A stretch of DNA of 64,000 nucleotides from SAR202 cluster bacterium. GTDB lineage: Bacteria; Chloroflexota; Dehalococcoidia; Lucifugimonadales; Australimonadaceae. The stretch is from the NCBI GenBank assembly GCA_016872415.1, contig VGZX01000004.1:1-64000 (forward strand). The letters run 5' to 3'. Position 1 is the first letter of the stretch. Each line of letters begins with the position of its first letter. The translations under genes and the position numbers were made by a program. The notes below the pieces were generated by a model that was not told where the DNA came from, did no database searches, and was given only the letters and a program-made list of their open reading frames with translations. Positions 28,802 through 38,121 of this stretch are shown piece after piece.

Positions 28802-28996
28802 CTACAGTTTCCTCAATATCTCGTCGGCCACGTGCTCGCGTCCCCGGGGCACCATGACGCGGAATGGCACCGACTCGCCGTAGTCGAGGATGTCGCCCTC
28901 CGGCAGCAGGCGCACGGGCAGTCCCTCGCCTTCGAGGACCTCTTTCCACATCTCGGCGGCCATCAGGTTCGGCACCCGCTTGTATTCAACCCACAT
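28802..28996 (-). CDS. Small DUF2007-like putative signal-transducing protein inside the nuo cluster
   Basis: 64 aa MWVEYKRVPNLMAAEMWKEVLEGEGLPVRLLPEGDILDYGESVPFRVMVPRGREHVADEIL. Confidence 0.75.
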   Translation of the reverse strand: MWVEYKRVPNLMAAEMWKEVLEGEGLPVRLLPEGDILDYGESVPFRVMVPRGREHVADEILRKL

Positions 28997-29005
28997 ACGC
29001 TTGGC

Positions 29006-29350
29006 CTATCGCCGCAACAAATTGACTTGCGTGATGTCGACGGTGTCTCGCTGGCGCACCAGCGTGATGAGCAACGCGAGGCCGAGGGCGACCTCGGCCG
29101 CCGCGACGACGATGACGAACGCGGCGAGCGTTTGGCCGGTCAGCACGGAGGCGGCGTTTGCCTCGGTCGGCCCGGCGGCGCGCACGGCGGCCGGCGTCAC
29201 GTAGCGCGAGATGGCCACCAGCGCGATGTTGACTGCGTTGAACATCAGCTCGATCGACATGAGCATCGCGATGATGTTGCGCCGCGAGAGCACACCGTAC
29301 ATGCCGATGCAGAAAACGATGGCGGATAGGATGAGGAGGCGCTCCAGCAT
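29006..29350 (-). CDS. nuoK: NADH-quinone oxidoreductase subunit K
   Basis: GMYGVLSRRNIIAMLMSIELMFNAVNIALVAISRY..AFVIVVAAAEVALGLALLI. Confidence 0.95.
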   Translation of the reverse strand: MLERLLILSAIVFCIGMYGVLSRRNIIAMLMSIELMFNAVNIALVAISRYVTPAAVRAAGPTEANAASVLTGQTLAAFVIVVAAAEVALGLALLITLVRQRDTVDITQVNLLRR

Positions 29351-29353
29351 CGG

Positions 29354-29875
29354 CTACCGCTCCCGCACCAGCGCCAGCGCCCCAATGACCGCGGCGAACA
29401 GCAGCACGCCCGCGATCTCGAACGCTAGCACGTATTCGTTCAGCAGCATGGTGCCCAACCGAGCGGGGGTATCAACGAAGACGGCCGCCAAGGGCGCCGG
29501 AACGTCCTCCGGAAGCAGGTCCCATTCGGCTTGCATGATGGAGTAGATGAGCGCGCCGAGCAGCACGGCAGCCATGGTGAAGGCGGCCGGCGCGATGGGC
29601 GACGAGCGGTTGGCCTCCGGAACGTCGCGGGTGAGCATCACCGCGAAGACGACGAGGATGGCGATGGCGCCCGCGTAGATCGCCACCTGCACCACCGCGA
29701 GGAACTCCGCGTTGAGTAGCACGAAGATGCCCGCGACGCTCATTAGGCTGGCGATGAGCAACAGTGCCGCGCGGAACATGTCGCGCACGACCACAACGAG
29801 CACGGCGCAGCCCACGGTCACCGCCGCGAGCAGCCAGAACAGGAACTCTTGGAAGGCGTTATCCACGGGTTGCAT
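29354..29875 (-). CDS. nuoJ: NADH-quinone oxidoreductase subunit J
   Basis: FRAALLLIASLMSVAGIFVLLNAEFLAVVQVAIYAGAIAILVVFAVMLTR; likely start MQPVDNAFQ at 29875. Confidence 0.93.
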   Translation of the reverse strand: MQPVDNAFQEFLFWLLAAVTVGCAVLVVVVRDMFRAALLLIASLMSVAGIFVLLNAEFLAVVQVAIYAGAIAILVVFAVMLTRDVPEANRSSPIAPAAFTMAAVLLGALIYSIMQAEWDLLPEDVPAPLAAVFVDTPARLGTMLLNEYVLAFEIAGVLLFAAVIGALALVRER

Positions 29876-29889
29876 GCGGCGCGAAACGG

Positions 29890-30471
29890 CTATTTGTATT
29901 CGCCGTCGGCCGTCGCCTCCTTGCGCGCGCTTTCGGGCAGCATTGCCGGACGCTTGGGGTGCCAATAATAGGGCTCCCGCGCCACGGTCTGCATGTCGGC
30001 CTCTTGCTTGTATGGATCGAAGTCTTGGCGCTCCAACTGCGGGCGATACCAGGTGCTCGGGTGCTTCGCACGCTTCCGTAGCACGTCGACCGTGATGACG
30101 AGGTCCTGGCGGCGCAGCTGCGCGCCCTCGAAGTTCGTGCCCATGTGCAGGGCGTCATAGGGGCACGCTTCGACGCATAGGCCGCAATACATGCAGCGCG
30201 CCTGGTCGATGTCGAACACGTCGATGTTGAAGTCCGCGCCGTCCTGCTTGTGGCGGTCGCTGGGGCTGGTCACGATGCGGATGATGCCCAACGGGCAATA
30301 CTTCGCGCAGCTGGCGCAACCCGTGCAGCGGTCCTCGAACCACGAGAACTCCTGCCCGCGGAAGCGCGAGCTTTGCCGCACCTTCTCCTCCGGATACTGG
30401 ACGGTCACCGGCTTCCGGAACAGGTTCCGAATGGTGACGCCGAAGCCCTTCATCATGCCGGAGCCGTACAT
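29890..30471 (-). CDS. nuoI: NADH-quinone oxidoreductase subunit I
   Basis: Two 4Fe-4S motifs: CTGCASCAKYCPLGIIRI and CMYCGLCVEACPYDALHMG. Confidence 0.95.
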   Translation of the reverse strand: MYGSGMMKGFGVTIRNLFRKPVTVQYPEEKVRQSSRFRGQEFSWFEDRCTGCASCAKYCPLGIIRIVTSPSDRHKQDGADFNIDVFDIDQARCMYCGLCVEACPYDALHMGTNFEGAQLRRQDLVITVDVLRKRAKHPSTWYRPQLERQDFDPYKQEADMQTVAREPYYWHPKRPAMLPESARKEATADGEYK

Positions 30472-31653
30472 CTATCCCACTTCCAGTCGAACGGCGCGCG
30501 CCGACGGCGAAACCCGCAGCCCATTGCTCGCCCGCCATGCCCGGGTGACGGCCACCGTGGCCACCGCCGTGATGCCCCAGTTGATGATGCCCATGATGAC
30601 CAGTTGCGGCAACGTCCGCTCGGGCCAGGCCACGACCTCGATCGCGATCGCGGCGACGTTCACAAGGCTCAACGGGAACAGCACCTTCCAGGCAATCACC
30701 ATGATCTGGTCGATGCGGAAGCGCGGGATCGTGCTACGCACCCAGATCGCGATGAAGGCGAAGGCCATGACCTTGACGAGGAACCACACATGCGACAGCG
30801 GAGTCCACCAGGGCCATCCGCCCAGGAACAGCGTCGAGAAGATGGCGCCGGCAAGCAGCACGTTCGCGAACTCGGCGAGGTAGAACACGCCGAACTTCAT
30901 GCCGCTGTATTCCGTGAGATAGCCCGCTATCAACTCCGACTCGGCCTCCGTGATGTCGAACGGCGAGCGGTTGAGCTCGGCTGAGATGGCGAGGAAGAAG
31001 ATGATGGCGCCGAGCGGCGTCACGAGAAGAAATGGGATCGCCTGGCTGGTCATCACGTCGACGAGCGACATCGAGCCGGCGAGCAGCGCGACGGCGAGCA
31101 GCACCATCACGAGCGGAATCTCGTAGGAGATGAGCATGGCGACCGCCCGCATGGCGCCGAACATCGCGTAGCGGTTCGATGACGCGTAGCCGGCCATCAT
31201 CACCGCCAGCGATGCGATGCCGCTGGTCGCGATCAGGTACAGCAGGCCGATGTTCAAGTTGGCGAGGTAGCTGGTTTGGCCGAACGGGATCACCGCCAGC
31301 GCCATGACCGACGGCGCCAGCATGGCGATGGGGGCCAAGTTGAACACGATGCGGTCCGCGGCGCGCGGAACGATGTCTTCCTTGAACAGCAGCTTCACCG
31401 CGTCGGCGATAGCCTGCAGCAGGCCGAAGGGCCCAACGCGGTTCGGCCCGACGCGCGATTGGAAGCGGCCGATGATACGGCGCTCCGCCCATGTGTAAAG
31501 CGTGCCCATCGCGAGAAAGGCGTTGACGACGAGCAAGATGATCGCCATTACCGCGACGGTGTACGCCAGCCATGCCAGATCTTCGCCGACGATGCCGATG
31601 GCCCAGTCGTAGATATTGCCGTAGAGCGTGTTTTCGCGTAGCAGGTCGCCCAC
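30472..31653 (-). CDS. nuoH: NADH-quinone oxidoreductase subunit H
   Basis: WAERRIIGRFQSRVGPNRVGPFGLLQAIADAVKLLFKEDIVP, SPFDITEAESELIAGYLTEYSGMKFGVFYLAEF. Confidence 0.97.
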   Translation of the reverse strand: MGDLLRENTLYGNIYDWAIGIVGEDLAWLAYTVAVMAIILLVVNAFLAMGTLYTWAERRIIGRFQSRVGPNRVGPFGLLQAIADAVKLLFKEDIVPRAADRIVFNLAPIAMLAPSVMALAVIPFGQTSYLANLNIGLLYLIATSGIASLAVMMAGYASSNRYAMFGAMRAVAMLISYEIPLVMVLLAVALLAGSMSLVDVMTSQAIPFLLVTPLGAIIFFLAISAELNRSPFDITEAESELIAGYLTEYSGMKFGVFYLAEFANVLLAGAIFSTLFLGGWPWWTPLSHVWFLVKVMAFAFIAIWVRSTIPRFRIDQIMVIAWKVLFPLSLVNVAAIAIEVVAWPERTLPQLVIMGIINWGITAVATVAVTRAWRASNGLRVSPSARAVRLEVG

Positions 31654-32756
31654 TAGCGGTCCACCTCGCCCATGTTGAAGTCCAGGCTGCCGAGCGACAC
31701 GATCGCGTCGGACATTTTCCAGCCCACCATCATCTCCCGCAGCAGGCTCAGGTTGATGAAAGAGGGCGCGCGGATGTGGCAGCGGTATGGCTTGATGCTG
31801 CCGTCGCTCACCAAGTAGAAGCCGAGCTCGCCCTTCGGCGCCTCGACCGGTACGTATGCCTCACCCGGCGGCGGTTTGAACAGCATCGCGGTGGTGGCGC
31901 GGACCGGCCCCGGCTCGATCTGCTTCACGCACTGCTCGACGATGCGGATGGACTCGCGGATCTCGCGGATGCGGACGAGGTAGCGATCGTAGTTGTCGCC
32001 GTTCTCGCCCACGACCACGTCGAATGCGACCTTGTCGTACGCATCATAGGGGGCCGCCTTGCGGAGGTCCCAATCGACGCCCGTGCTACGCAACACCGGG
32101 CCCGTCCACGAGCCGTTGATCGCCTGCTCCGGCGTGACGGGGCTGACGCCCTTGGTGCGCGCGAGCACGATCTCGTTCGTGGTGATCAGCCCCTCAAGTT
32201 CGTCGATGTAGCGCGGCAGCTCATCGAGCAGCTTGCGGAGCGCGGGCCAGAACTCGTCGGGCGCATCCTGAAAGACACCGCCGATCCGCATGTAGGAGAC
32301 GGTGATGCGCGCGCCGCACAGCATCTCGAACAGGTCGAGGATGCGCTCGCGCTCGCGCATGCAATACATCAGCGGCGTCGCGAACGCCCCCAGGTCTTGC
32401 AAGAAGAACCCGGTGCCGATGAGGTGGCTCACGATGCGCTGCAGCTCCGCCGCGATGACGCGGAGGTACTTCCCGCGCTCCGGCGCCTCGAGGCCGACGA
32501 GCCGCTCGCACGAGAGAACGTAGGCTTCGTTGTTCGTCATCGACGCCACGTAATCGAGGCGGTCGGTGAGCGTGATCACTTGCGTGTAGTGGCGCTCCTC
32601 CGCCAGCTTCTCGGTGCCCCGGTGCAGGTAGCCCACCACGGGCTCGACGTCGACGATATTTTCGCCGTCGAACGTCAGCCGCATGCGGAACACGCCGTGG
32701 GTGCTCGGGTGATGCGGGCCGATGTTGACGACGACGGGTTGTGTGTGGAGTGTCAC
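31653..32756 (-). CDS. nuoD: NADH-quinone oxidoreductase subunit D
   Basis: VNIGPHHPSTHGVFRMRLTFDGENIVDVEPVVGYLHRGTEKLAE, GSLDFNMGEVDR. Confidence 0.97.
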   Translation of the reverse strand: MTLHTQPVVVNIGPHHPSTHGVFRMRLTFDGENIVDVEPVVGYLHRGTEKLAEERHYTQVITLTDRLDYVASMTNNEAYVLSCERLVGLEAPERGKYLRVIAAELQRIVSHLIGTGFFLQDLGAFATPLMYCMRERERILDLFEMLCGARITVSYMRIGGVFQDAPDEFWPALRKLLDELPRYIDELEGLITTNEIVLARTKGVSPVTPEQAINGSWTGPVLRSTGVDWDLRKAAPYDAYDKVAFDVVVGENGDNYDRYLVRIREIRESIRIVEQCVKQIEPGPVRATTAMLFKPPPGEAYVPVEAPKGELGFYLVSDGSIKPYRCHIRAPSFINLSLLREMMVGWKMSDAIVSLGSLDFNMGEVDR

Positions 32757-32780
32757 GCTCGCAATCCTCTCGTCACTTGC

Positions 32781-33257
32781 CTAGCCGCCATGGGGCCATG
32801 AATAGGGCAACGGTGGCTCCAGGTAATCGCGTCGCAGCGGGTGGCCCTTGAAGCCTTCCCACGTGAGGATGCGCTTTAGGTTGGGGTGGCCCGAGAACAC
32901 GACGCCGAGCAGATCGTAGGCCTCGCGCTCTTGCAGCTCGGCCCCCTTCCACAGGACGGAGACCGACGGCAGCGTCGGCCTTTCGCGGCCGAACACCCGC
33001 GCCTTGACCACGGCGGTCGCGTTCCGTGGAATCGAGGTGAGACGGTAGACCACATCGAAATGCTCGACATAGTCCACCGCCGTCACCGAGCTCAACAGGT
33101 TGAACTCGAGGCCTTGCGTCTCCTTTAGCAGCGCGCACACTTCGCGGATGGCGTCGGGCCGCACCCACACCGCCTCGGCGTCCGCCATCAGCGCCGTCTC
33201 GGGAAGGCGTTGGTTGATGGACGTGACTAGCTGCCCGCCGGGCATGACGGTGCTCAC
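32781..33257 (-). CDS. nuoC: NADH-quinone oxidoreductase subunit C (start uncertain: GTG 33257 or ATG 33245)
   Basis: FNLLSSVTAVDYVEHFDVVYRLTSIPRN..TLPSVSVLWKGAELQEREAYDLLGVVFSGHPNLKRILTWEGFKGHPLRRDY. Confidence 0.93.
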   Translation of the reverse strand: MSTVMPGGQLVTSINQRLPETALMADAEAVWVRPDAIREVCALLKETQGLEFNLLSSVTAVDYVEHFDVVYRLTSIPRNATAVVKARVFGRERPTLPSVSVLWKGAELQEREAYDLLGVVFSGHPNLKRILTWEGFKGHPLRRDYLEPPLPYSWPHGG

Positions 33258-33258
33258 G

Positions 33259-33900
33259 TCACGATCCCGCCGGCGCGTGGCCAATGCTGTAGTGCTTGAT
33301 CTTCTCGTGGAGCTGCATGATGCCGTAGAGCAGCGCGTCGGGGCGCGGCGGGCAGCCGGGCACGTAGACGTCCACCGGCACGATGTGGTTCACGCCGGGC
33401 ACCACGCTGTAGCCCTGGTAATAGGGGCCGCCGGAGGTGGCGCACACGCCCATGGCGATGACCCACTTTGGCTCGGCCATCTGGTCGTAGATGCGGCGCA
33501 CGGCCGGGGCCATCTTCCAAGTCAGCGTTCCGGACACGATGAGCAGGTCGGCTTGCCGCGGCGTCGCCCGCATGACCTCCATGCCGAAGCGGGAGATGTC
33601 GAAGCGTGACATGGCGGAGGCGATCATTTCGAACACGCAACACGCCAAGCCGAATGCGACCGGCCACACCGCCGACTTGCGCCCCCAATTAAGGAGGGCG
33701 TCGACGGAGGTTACCGCGACGTTCTGCTTCAGGTCGTCCGGAACGACGATCGTGGGATCGGGGAACGCTTCCTGGGCGCTCCACTTGATCTGCTCGATCG
33801 TCTCTCCCTCTATGCGGTCGATGTCCCACGCCGTTTGGTCCGACCGGCCCTGGCCGTATGCCGTTCCATCGGAGAGGCCATGTTGGGGTGCGTGCAGCAT
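33259..33900 (-). CDS. nuoB: NADH-quinone oxidoreductase subunit B
   Basis: [96 protein letters not shown]. Confidence 0.96.
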   Translation of the reverse strand: MLHAPQHGLSDGTAYGQGRSDQTAWDIDRIEGETIEQIKWSAQEAFPDPTIVVPDDLKQNVAVTSVDALLNWGRKSAVWPVAFGLACCVFEMIASAMSRFDISRFGMEVMRATPRQADLLIVSGTLTWKMAPAVRRIYDQMAEPKWVIAMGVCATSGGPYYQGYSVVPGVNHIVPVDVYVPGCPPRPDALLYGIMQLHEKIKHYSIGHAPAGS

Positions 33901-33974
33901 CGTGAAGCCGTTCTTTCTAGGCGCCGGAGCGGCGGGCGGCTAACAGCTTTTGAGTGGAATCCACCACCGTGGCG

Positions 33975-34003
33975 AGCATAGCACAGGGGTTGTGAGCCAA
34001 CAA
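33975..34003 (-). promoter_or_regulatory. Candidate promoter for the nuo cluster
   Basis: Minus strand TTGTTG-17 nt-TATGCT about 75 nt upstream of nuoB. Confidence 0.4.
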
Positions 34004-34383
34004 GTGAAATGAAGCACAATCGATCGCAAGGGTAGCGTACCTCATGTTCCCTATCGTTTTTCAGGCTTGGAAGCGGCCCTGTGGCCTGACGCGCTGTTGC
34101 GCGCTATTTCGCGCTGATCACCACGTCTTGCCGCCACGGGATGCGCGGTGCCGTCATGGCCGTGGCGGGAACGTGGACTCGTGGTCACAGTTGGCGGCGC
34201 GGGTGCCGACGCCGCGTTCCGCTCGTCCGTGCATGCCGAGGCTCGCCCGCGCTGACGCGTGCGGGCCAGGCCTATCGCCAGCGGTGGCGCGTGGGCGCAA
34301 GCGCGGCTTTCCCTGGGGCGGCGCCGCCATGCGTCGAGGCGGTGTCTCTGATAGCCTGCGGGCATCAACCTCCGAGGCACTCC

Positions 34384-35016
34384 ATGGCTGACCACAGCGC
34401 CCGACTGGCCCAGATCACCAACGGAGCCCTGGAGCTCTTCACTGAGAAGCATCGCGTCCGCGAGCGCGTGATCGTCCTCTCCCGCGAGGTGATACGACAC
34501 TCCGCGAACGCCATACGCGCCGTTCAGCGGACGGAGCTGGACCAGGCTGGGGAGATATTGCACGAGGCCCGCGTGCGCCTGCGGGAAGCGCAGGCACTCC
34601 TCGTCAACCATCCGGACTTGAACTACACCGGCTACTCGCAGGACGCGCAGAAGGAGTACGCGGAGGCGTGCTGCGTGCTGGCCTTCATCGGTGGAGGGCA
34701 GCTGCCCCTACCCGACGAGATCGGCGTGGACGTGGCGTCGTACCTCAACGGCCTCGCGGAGGCGGCCAGCGAGCTGCGGCGTTACATCCTCGATTCGCTA
34801 CGCCGCGACCAGGACGAGCACTGTGAGGAGCTATTGGGCGTGATGGACGGTGTTTACAACCTGCTGGTCGTGATGGACTTCCCCGATGCACTGACCAATA
34901 ACCTCCGGCGCACGACGGACCAGCTGCGCGGCGTGCTGGAGCGCACCCGTGGCGACTTGACGATGGCGCTTCGCCAGCGGCGGCTGGAGCGCCTGCTGGC
35001 CCAGCACGAGCCGTAG
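34384..35016 (+). CDS. Translin-like family protein
   Basis: RERVIVLSREVIRHSANAIRAVQR..YTGYSQDAQKEYAEACCVLAFI..LPLPDEIGVDVASYLNGLAEAASELRRYILDSLRRD..MDGVYNLLVVMDFPDALTNNLRRTTDQLRGVLERTRGDLTMALRQRRLE: translin/TRAX signature order. Confidence 0.85.
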   Translation: MADHSARLAQITNGALELFTEKHRVRERVIVLSREVIRHSANAIRAVQRTELDQAGEILHEARVRLREAQALLVNHPDLNYTGYSQDAQKEYAEACCVLAFIGGGQLPLPDEIGVDVASYLNGLAEAASELRRYILDSLRRDQDEHCEELLGVMDGVYNLLVVMDFPDALTNNLRRTTDQLRGVLERTRGDLTMALRQRRLERLLAQHEP

Positions 35017-35247
35017 CCCGCTTCGCGGTGGCATTGCCGGCGAGGCGCGCCTGCCGGTGCCACGTCCGCGATGCATGTCGCGATCGCGACTTTAGCCTTG
35101 GCGCGGCGGCTTCGGGAGGCGTCGCGGCTGCGCGCTCGCCTTGACGATGCGGCGGACAGGATGATAACGTGCCGCGCGGTCATGGCGCCCAACTTGGGCG
35201 CCGGCACCGGTTCGCACTTTTTACACCGGCATACGGAGGGATTGCAC

Positions 35248-37296
35248 ATGACTGGCCTGTGGTTGGCCATTGGTTCAGGCGTGCTCGCACTATTGTTCGC
35301 GGGCTACCTCGCCCGCAAGGTCTTGAGCCATGACGAGGGCAATCAGGCAGTGCGCGACATCGGCCGTGCGATCCAAGAAGGCGCCAGCGCCTTCCTTGGT
35401 CGCGAATACCGCGTCCTGTCCATCTTCGTGATCGCCGTCACGCTGATCCTGCTCGGCGTCGGCCTTTGGGTCGAGGGCCAGGAGCCGATGACCGCCGTCG
35501 CGTACATCACAGGCGCCATCGCGTCCGGCGTCACCGGCTACATCGGCATGTACATCGCGGTGCGCTCCAACATGCGCACGGCCACGGCCGCCATCCAGGG
35601 CCTCAACCCCGCGCTGCGGGTGGCCTTCTCCAGCGGCGGCGTCATGGGCATCACGGTGGTGGGCATCGGCGTGCTGGGCGCCGCGATCCTGTGGATCATC
35701 TTCGAGAACCCCAGCATCGTGGCGGGCTTCAGCTTCGGCGCATCCAGCATCGCGCTGTTCGCCCGCGTGGGCGGCGGCATCTACACCAAGGCCGCCGACG
35801 TGGGCGGCGACCTTGCCGGCAAGGTCGAGGCCGGCATTCCCGAGGACGACCCGCGCAACCCGGCCGTCATCGCCGACAATGTCGGCGACAACGTGGGCGA
35901 CGTGGCCGGCATGGGCGCCGACCTCTTCGAGTCGTATGTCGGCGCCATCATCGGCGCGCTCGCGCTGGCGGGAACGGTGGCGTGGTACGGCGGCGTCGTC
36001 GAGGCGGGCCGGCCCAGCTACGTGCTGCCGTTCCTCATCGCGGCGGTCGGCATCGTCGCGGCCATCATCGGCACCTTCGTCGTGCGCACGGGCGAGAAAG
36101 CCGACATCAACCAACTGTTGTGGGCGCTGCGGCGCGGCATCTTCACGGCCGGCGGCCTCAGCCTCGTGTTCTCGTTCGCGGCCATCTTCTGGCTTTTCCG
36201 CGTGGCGAACGACATCCCCATGACCGAAGTGTGGAAGGTCTTCGCCGCGGTCGTGTCCGGCCTCATCGGCGGCGTCATCATCGGCCTGGCTACCGAATAC
36301 TACACGGCCTACACTAATAAGCCGGTGCAGGGCATCGCCGACCGCGCCGAAACCGGCCCCGCCACCGTCATCATCAGCGGTTTCGCCGTCGGCATGATGA
36401 GCACGGTCATCCCGCTCCTCGTCATCTGTGGCGTGGTGCTCATCGCCTACCAGGCCGCCGACCTCTACGGCATCGCGATCGCGGCCGTCGGCATGCTGTC
36501 GACCCTGGGCATCACCTTGGCGACCGACGCCTACGGCCCCGTTGCCGACAACGCCGGCGGCATCGCCGAGCAGGCGCACCTGCCGAGCCACGTGCGCGAG
36601 CGCACCGACGCGCTCGACTCATTGGGCAACACCACGGCGGCCACCGGCAAGGGCTTCGCCATCGGCTCCGCGGTCCTCACCGCCCTCGCCCTCATGGCCG
36701 CCTACGCGGCGTCGGTCGGGCTCACCACGGTCGACCTGCTGCGGCCCCAAGTCCTCGTGGGCGTGCTCATCGGCGCGCTCATGCCGTTCGTGTTCAGCGC
36801 GCTCACGATGGAGGCCGTCGGACGCGCGGCTCAAGACATGGTGGAAGAAGTGCGGCGCCAGTTCCGCGAGATCCCCGGCCTGCGCGAGGGCAACGTGGGC
36901 GTCAAGGCCGACTACGCTCGCTGCGTCGACATCAGCACGCGTGGCGCCCTCCGGGAGATGATCGTTCCCGGTCTGCTCGCCGTCATCATTCCGATCGTGG
37001 TGGGCGTCATTCCGTTCCTGGGCGCCGACGCAGTCGCCGGCTTGCTCGCTGGAGCCATCTCCTCCGGCGCGCTGCTTGCCATCACCATGGCAACCGCGGG
37101 TGGGGCCTGGGACAACGCGAAGAAATACATCGAGGCCGGCCACCACGGCGGCAAGCGTTCCGAGCCCCACAAGGCCGCGGTCGTGGGCGACACCGTGGGA
37201 GACCCGTTCAAGGACACCTCCGGCCCGTCGCTCAATATCCTGATCAAGCTCATGTCCATCGTGGCGTTGGTTTTCTCGGCCACGTTCCACGTCTGA
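35248..37296 (+). CDS. hppA: Membrane-bound ion-pumping pyrophosphatase, K+-dependent type by sequence
   Basis: YTKAADVGGDLAGKVEAGIPEDDPRNPAVIADNVGDNVGDVAGMGADLFESY; GNTTAATGKGFAIGSA (A-A-x-G rather than K..T, typical of K+-dependent); SD GGAGGGATTGCAC-ATG. Confidence 0.96.
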   Translation: MTGLWLAIGSGVLALLFAGYLARKVLSHDEGNQAVRDIGRAIQEGASAFLGREYRVLSIFVIAVTLILLGVGLWVEGQEPMTAVAYITGAIASGVTGYIGMYIAVRSNMRTATAAIQGLNPALRVAFSSGGVMGITVVGIGVLGAAILWIIFENPSIVAGFSFGASSIALFARVGGGIYTKAADVGGDLAGKVEAGIPEDDPRNPAVIADNVGDNVGDVAGMGADLFESYVGAIIGALALAGTVAWYGGVVEAGRPSYVLPFLIAAVGIVAAIIGTFVVRTGEKADINQLLWALRRGIFTAGGLSLVFSFAAIFWLFRVANDIPMTEVWKVFAAVVSGLIGGVIIGLATEYYTAYTNKPVQGIADRAETGPATVIISGFAVGMMSTVIPLLVICGVVLIAYQAADLYGIAIAAVGMLSTLGITLATDAYGPVADNAGGIAEQAHLPSHVRERTDALDSLGNTTAATGKGFAIGSAVLTALALMAAYAASVGLTTVDLLRPQVLVGVLIGALMPFVFSALTMEAVGRAAQDMVEEVRRQFREIPGLREGNVGVKADYARCVDISTRGALREMIVPGLLAVIIPIVVGVIPFLGADAVAGLLAGAISSGALLAITMATAGGAWDNAKKYIEAGHHGGKRSEPHKAAVVGDTVGDPFKDTSGPSLNILIKLMSIVALVFSATFHV

Positions 37297-37313
37297 GGGG
37301 GAGGGTAGGCGCC

Positions 37314-38111
37314 ATGGACCTTGAACTGAAGGGCAAGGCCGCCCTGGTGACCGGCGGCAGCCGGGGTATCGGCAAGGCCGTGGCATTCGCACTCGCGCGC
37401 GAGGGCGCGGACGTCGCCATCTGCTCGCGGCACGAGGCCGAGGCGAAGGCGGCGGCCGAGGAGGTCGCCAAGGCGACCGGCGCCAAGGTCGTCGGCTTCC
37501 CGGCCGACACGTCCAAGGCCCACGACATCGAGCGTGTCGTGGCCGGTACCGTGAAAGCCCTGGGGCGGCTCGACATCCTCATCAACAACGCGGCGCGCGT
37601 CGGCGGCACGGCGCCCGACAGCCTTGCCACCGTGACCGATGACTTGATCGTTTCGGACTTCGAAACGAAAGTGCTGGGCTATGTGCGGTGCGCGCGCGAA
37701 GCCGTGCCGCACATGGCCCGCAACGGCTGGGGCCGCATCGTCAATGTCAGCGGGATGGCCGCGCGCATGGCGGGCGGGGTGAGCGGCGGCATGCGTAATG
37801 CTGCGGTCGCCAATCTGACGAAGGTGCTGGCCGACGAGCTGGGGGCGCAGGGCATCAACGTGAACTGCGTGCACCCCGGCGCGGTGGTGACCGAGCTGTT
37901 GCAGAACCGCCTCCAGCAGCAGGCGAGCGCGCGCAAGGTGGGCACCGAGCAGATCGAGCAACAGATGGCGCAGAACAATGCCATCCGTCGCATCGTGACC
38001 GCCGAGGAGATCGCCGTCGTCATCGCGTTCCTCTGCTCGCCCAAGGCGGTCTCCATCACCGGCGAGAACATCGGCGTTTCGGGCGGCGGCTCGCGCGCCG
38101 TCTTCTACTAG
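37314..38111 (+). CDS. SDR-family protein with degenerate YxxxK
   Basis: ALVTGGSRGIGKAVAFALAREGADVAICSR, LDILINNAARVGG, GRIVNVSGMAARMAGGVSGGMRNAAVANLTKVLADELG. Confidence 0.92.
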   Translation: MDLELKGKAALVTGGSRGIGKAVAFALAREGADVAICSRHEAEAKAAAEEVAKATGAKVVGFPADTSKAHDIERVVAGTVKALGRLDILINNAARVGGTAPDSLATVTDDLIVSDFETKVLGYVRCAREAVPHMARNGWGRIVNVSGMAARMAGGVSGGMRNAAVANLTKVLADELGAQGINVNCVHPGAVVTELLQNRLQQQASARKVGTEQIEQQMAQNNAIRRIVTAEEIAVVIAFLCSPKAVSITGENIGVSGGGSRAVFY

Positions 38112-38121
38112 GCCGGCGGCC

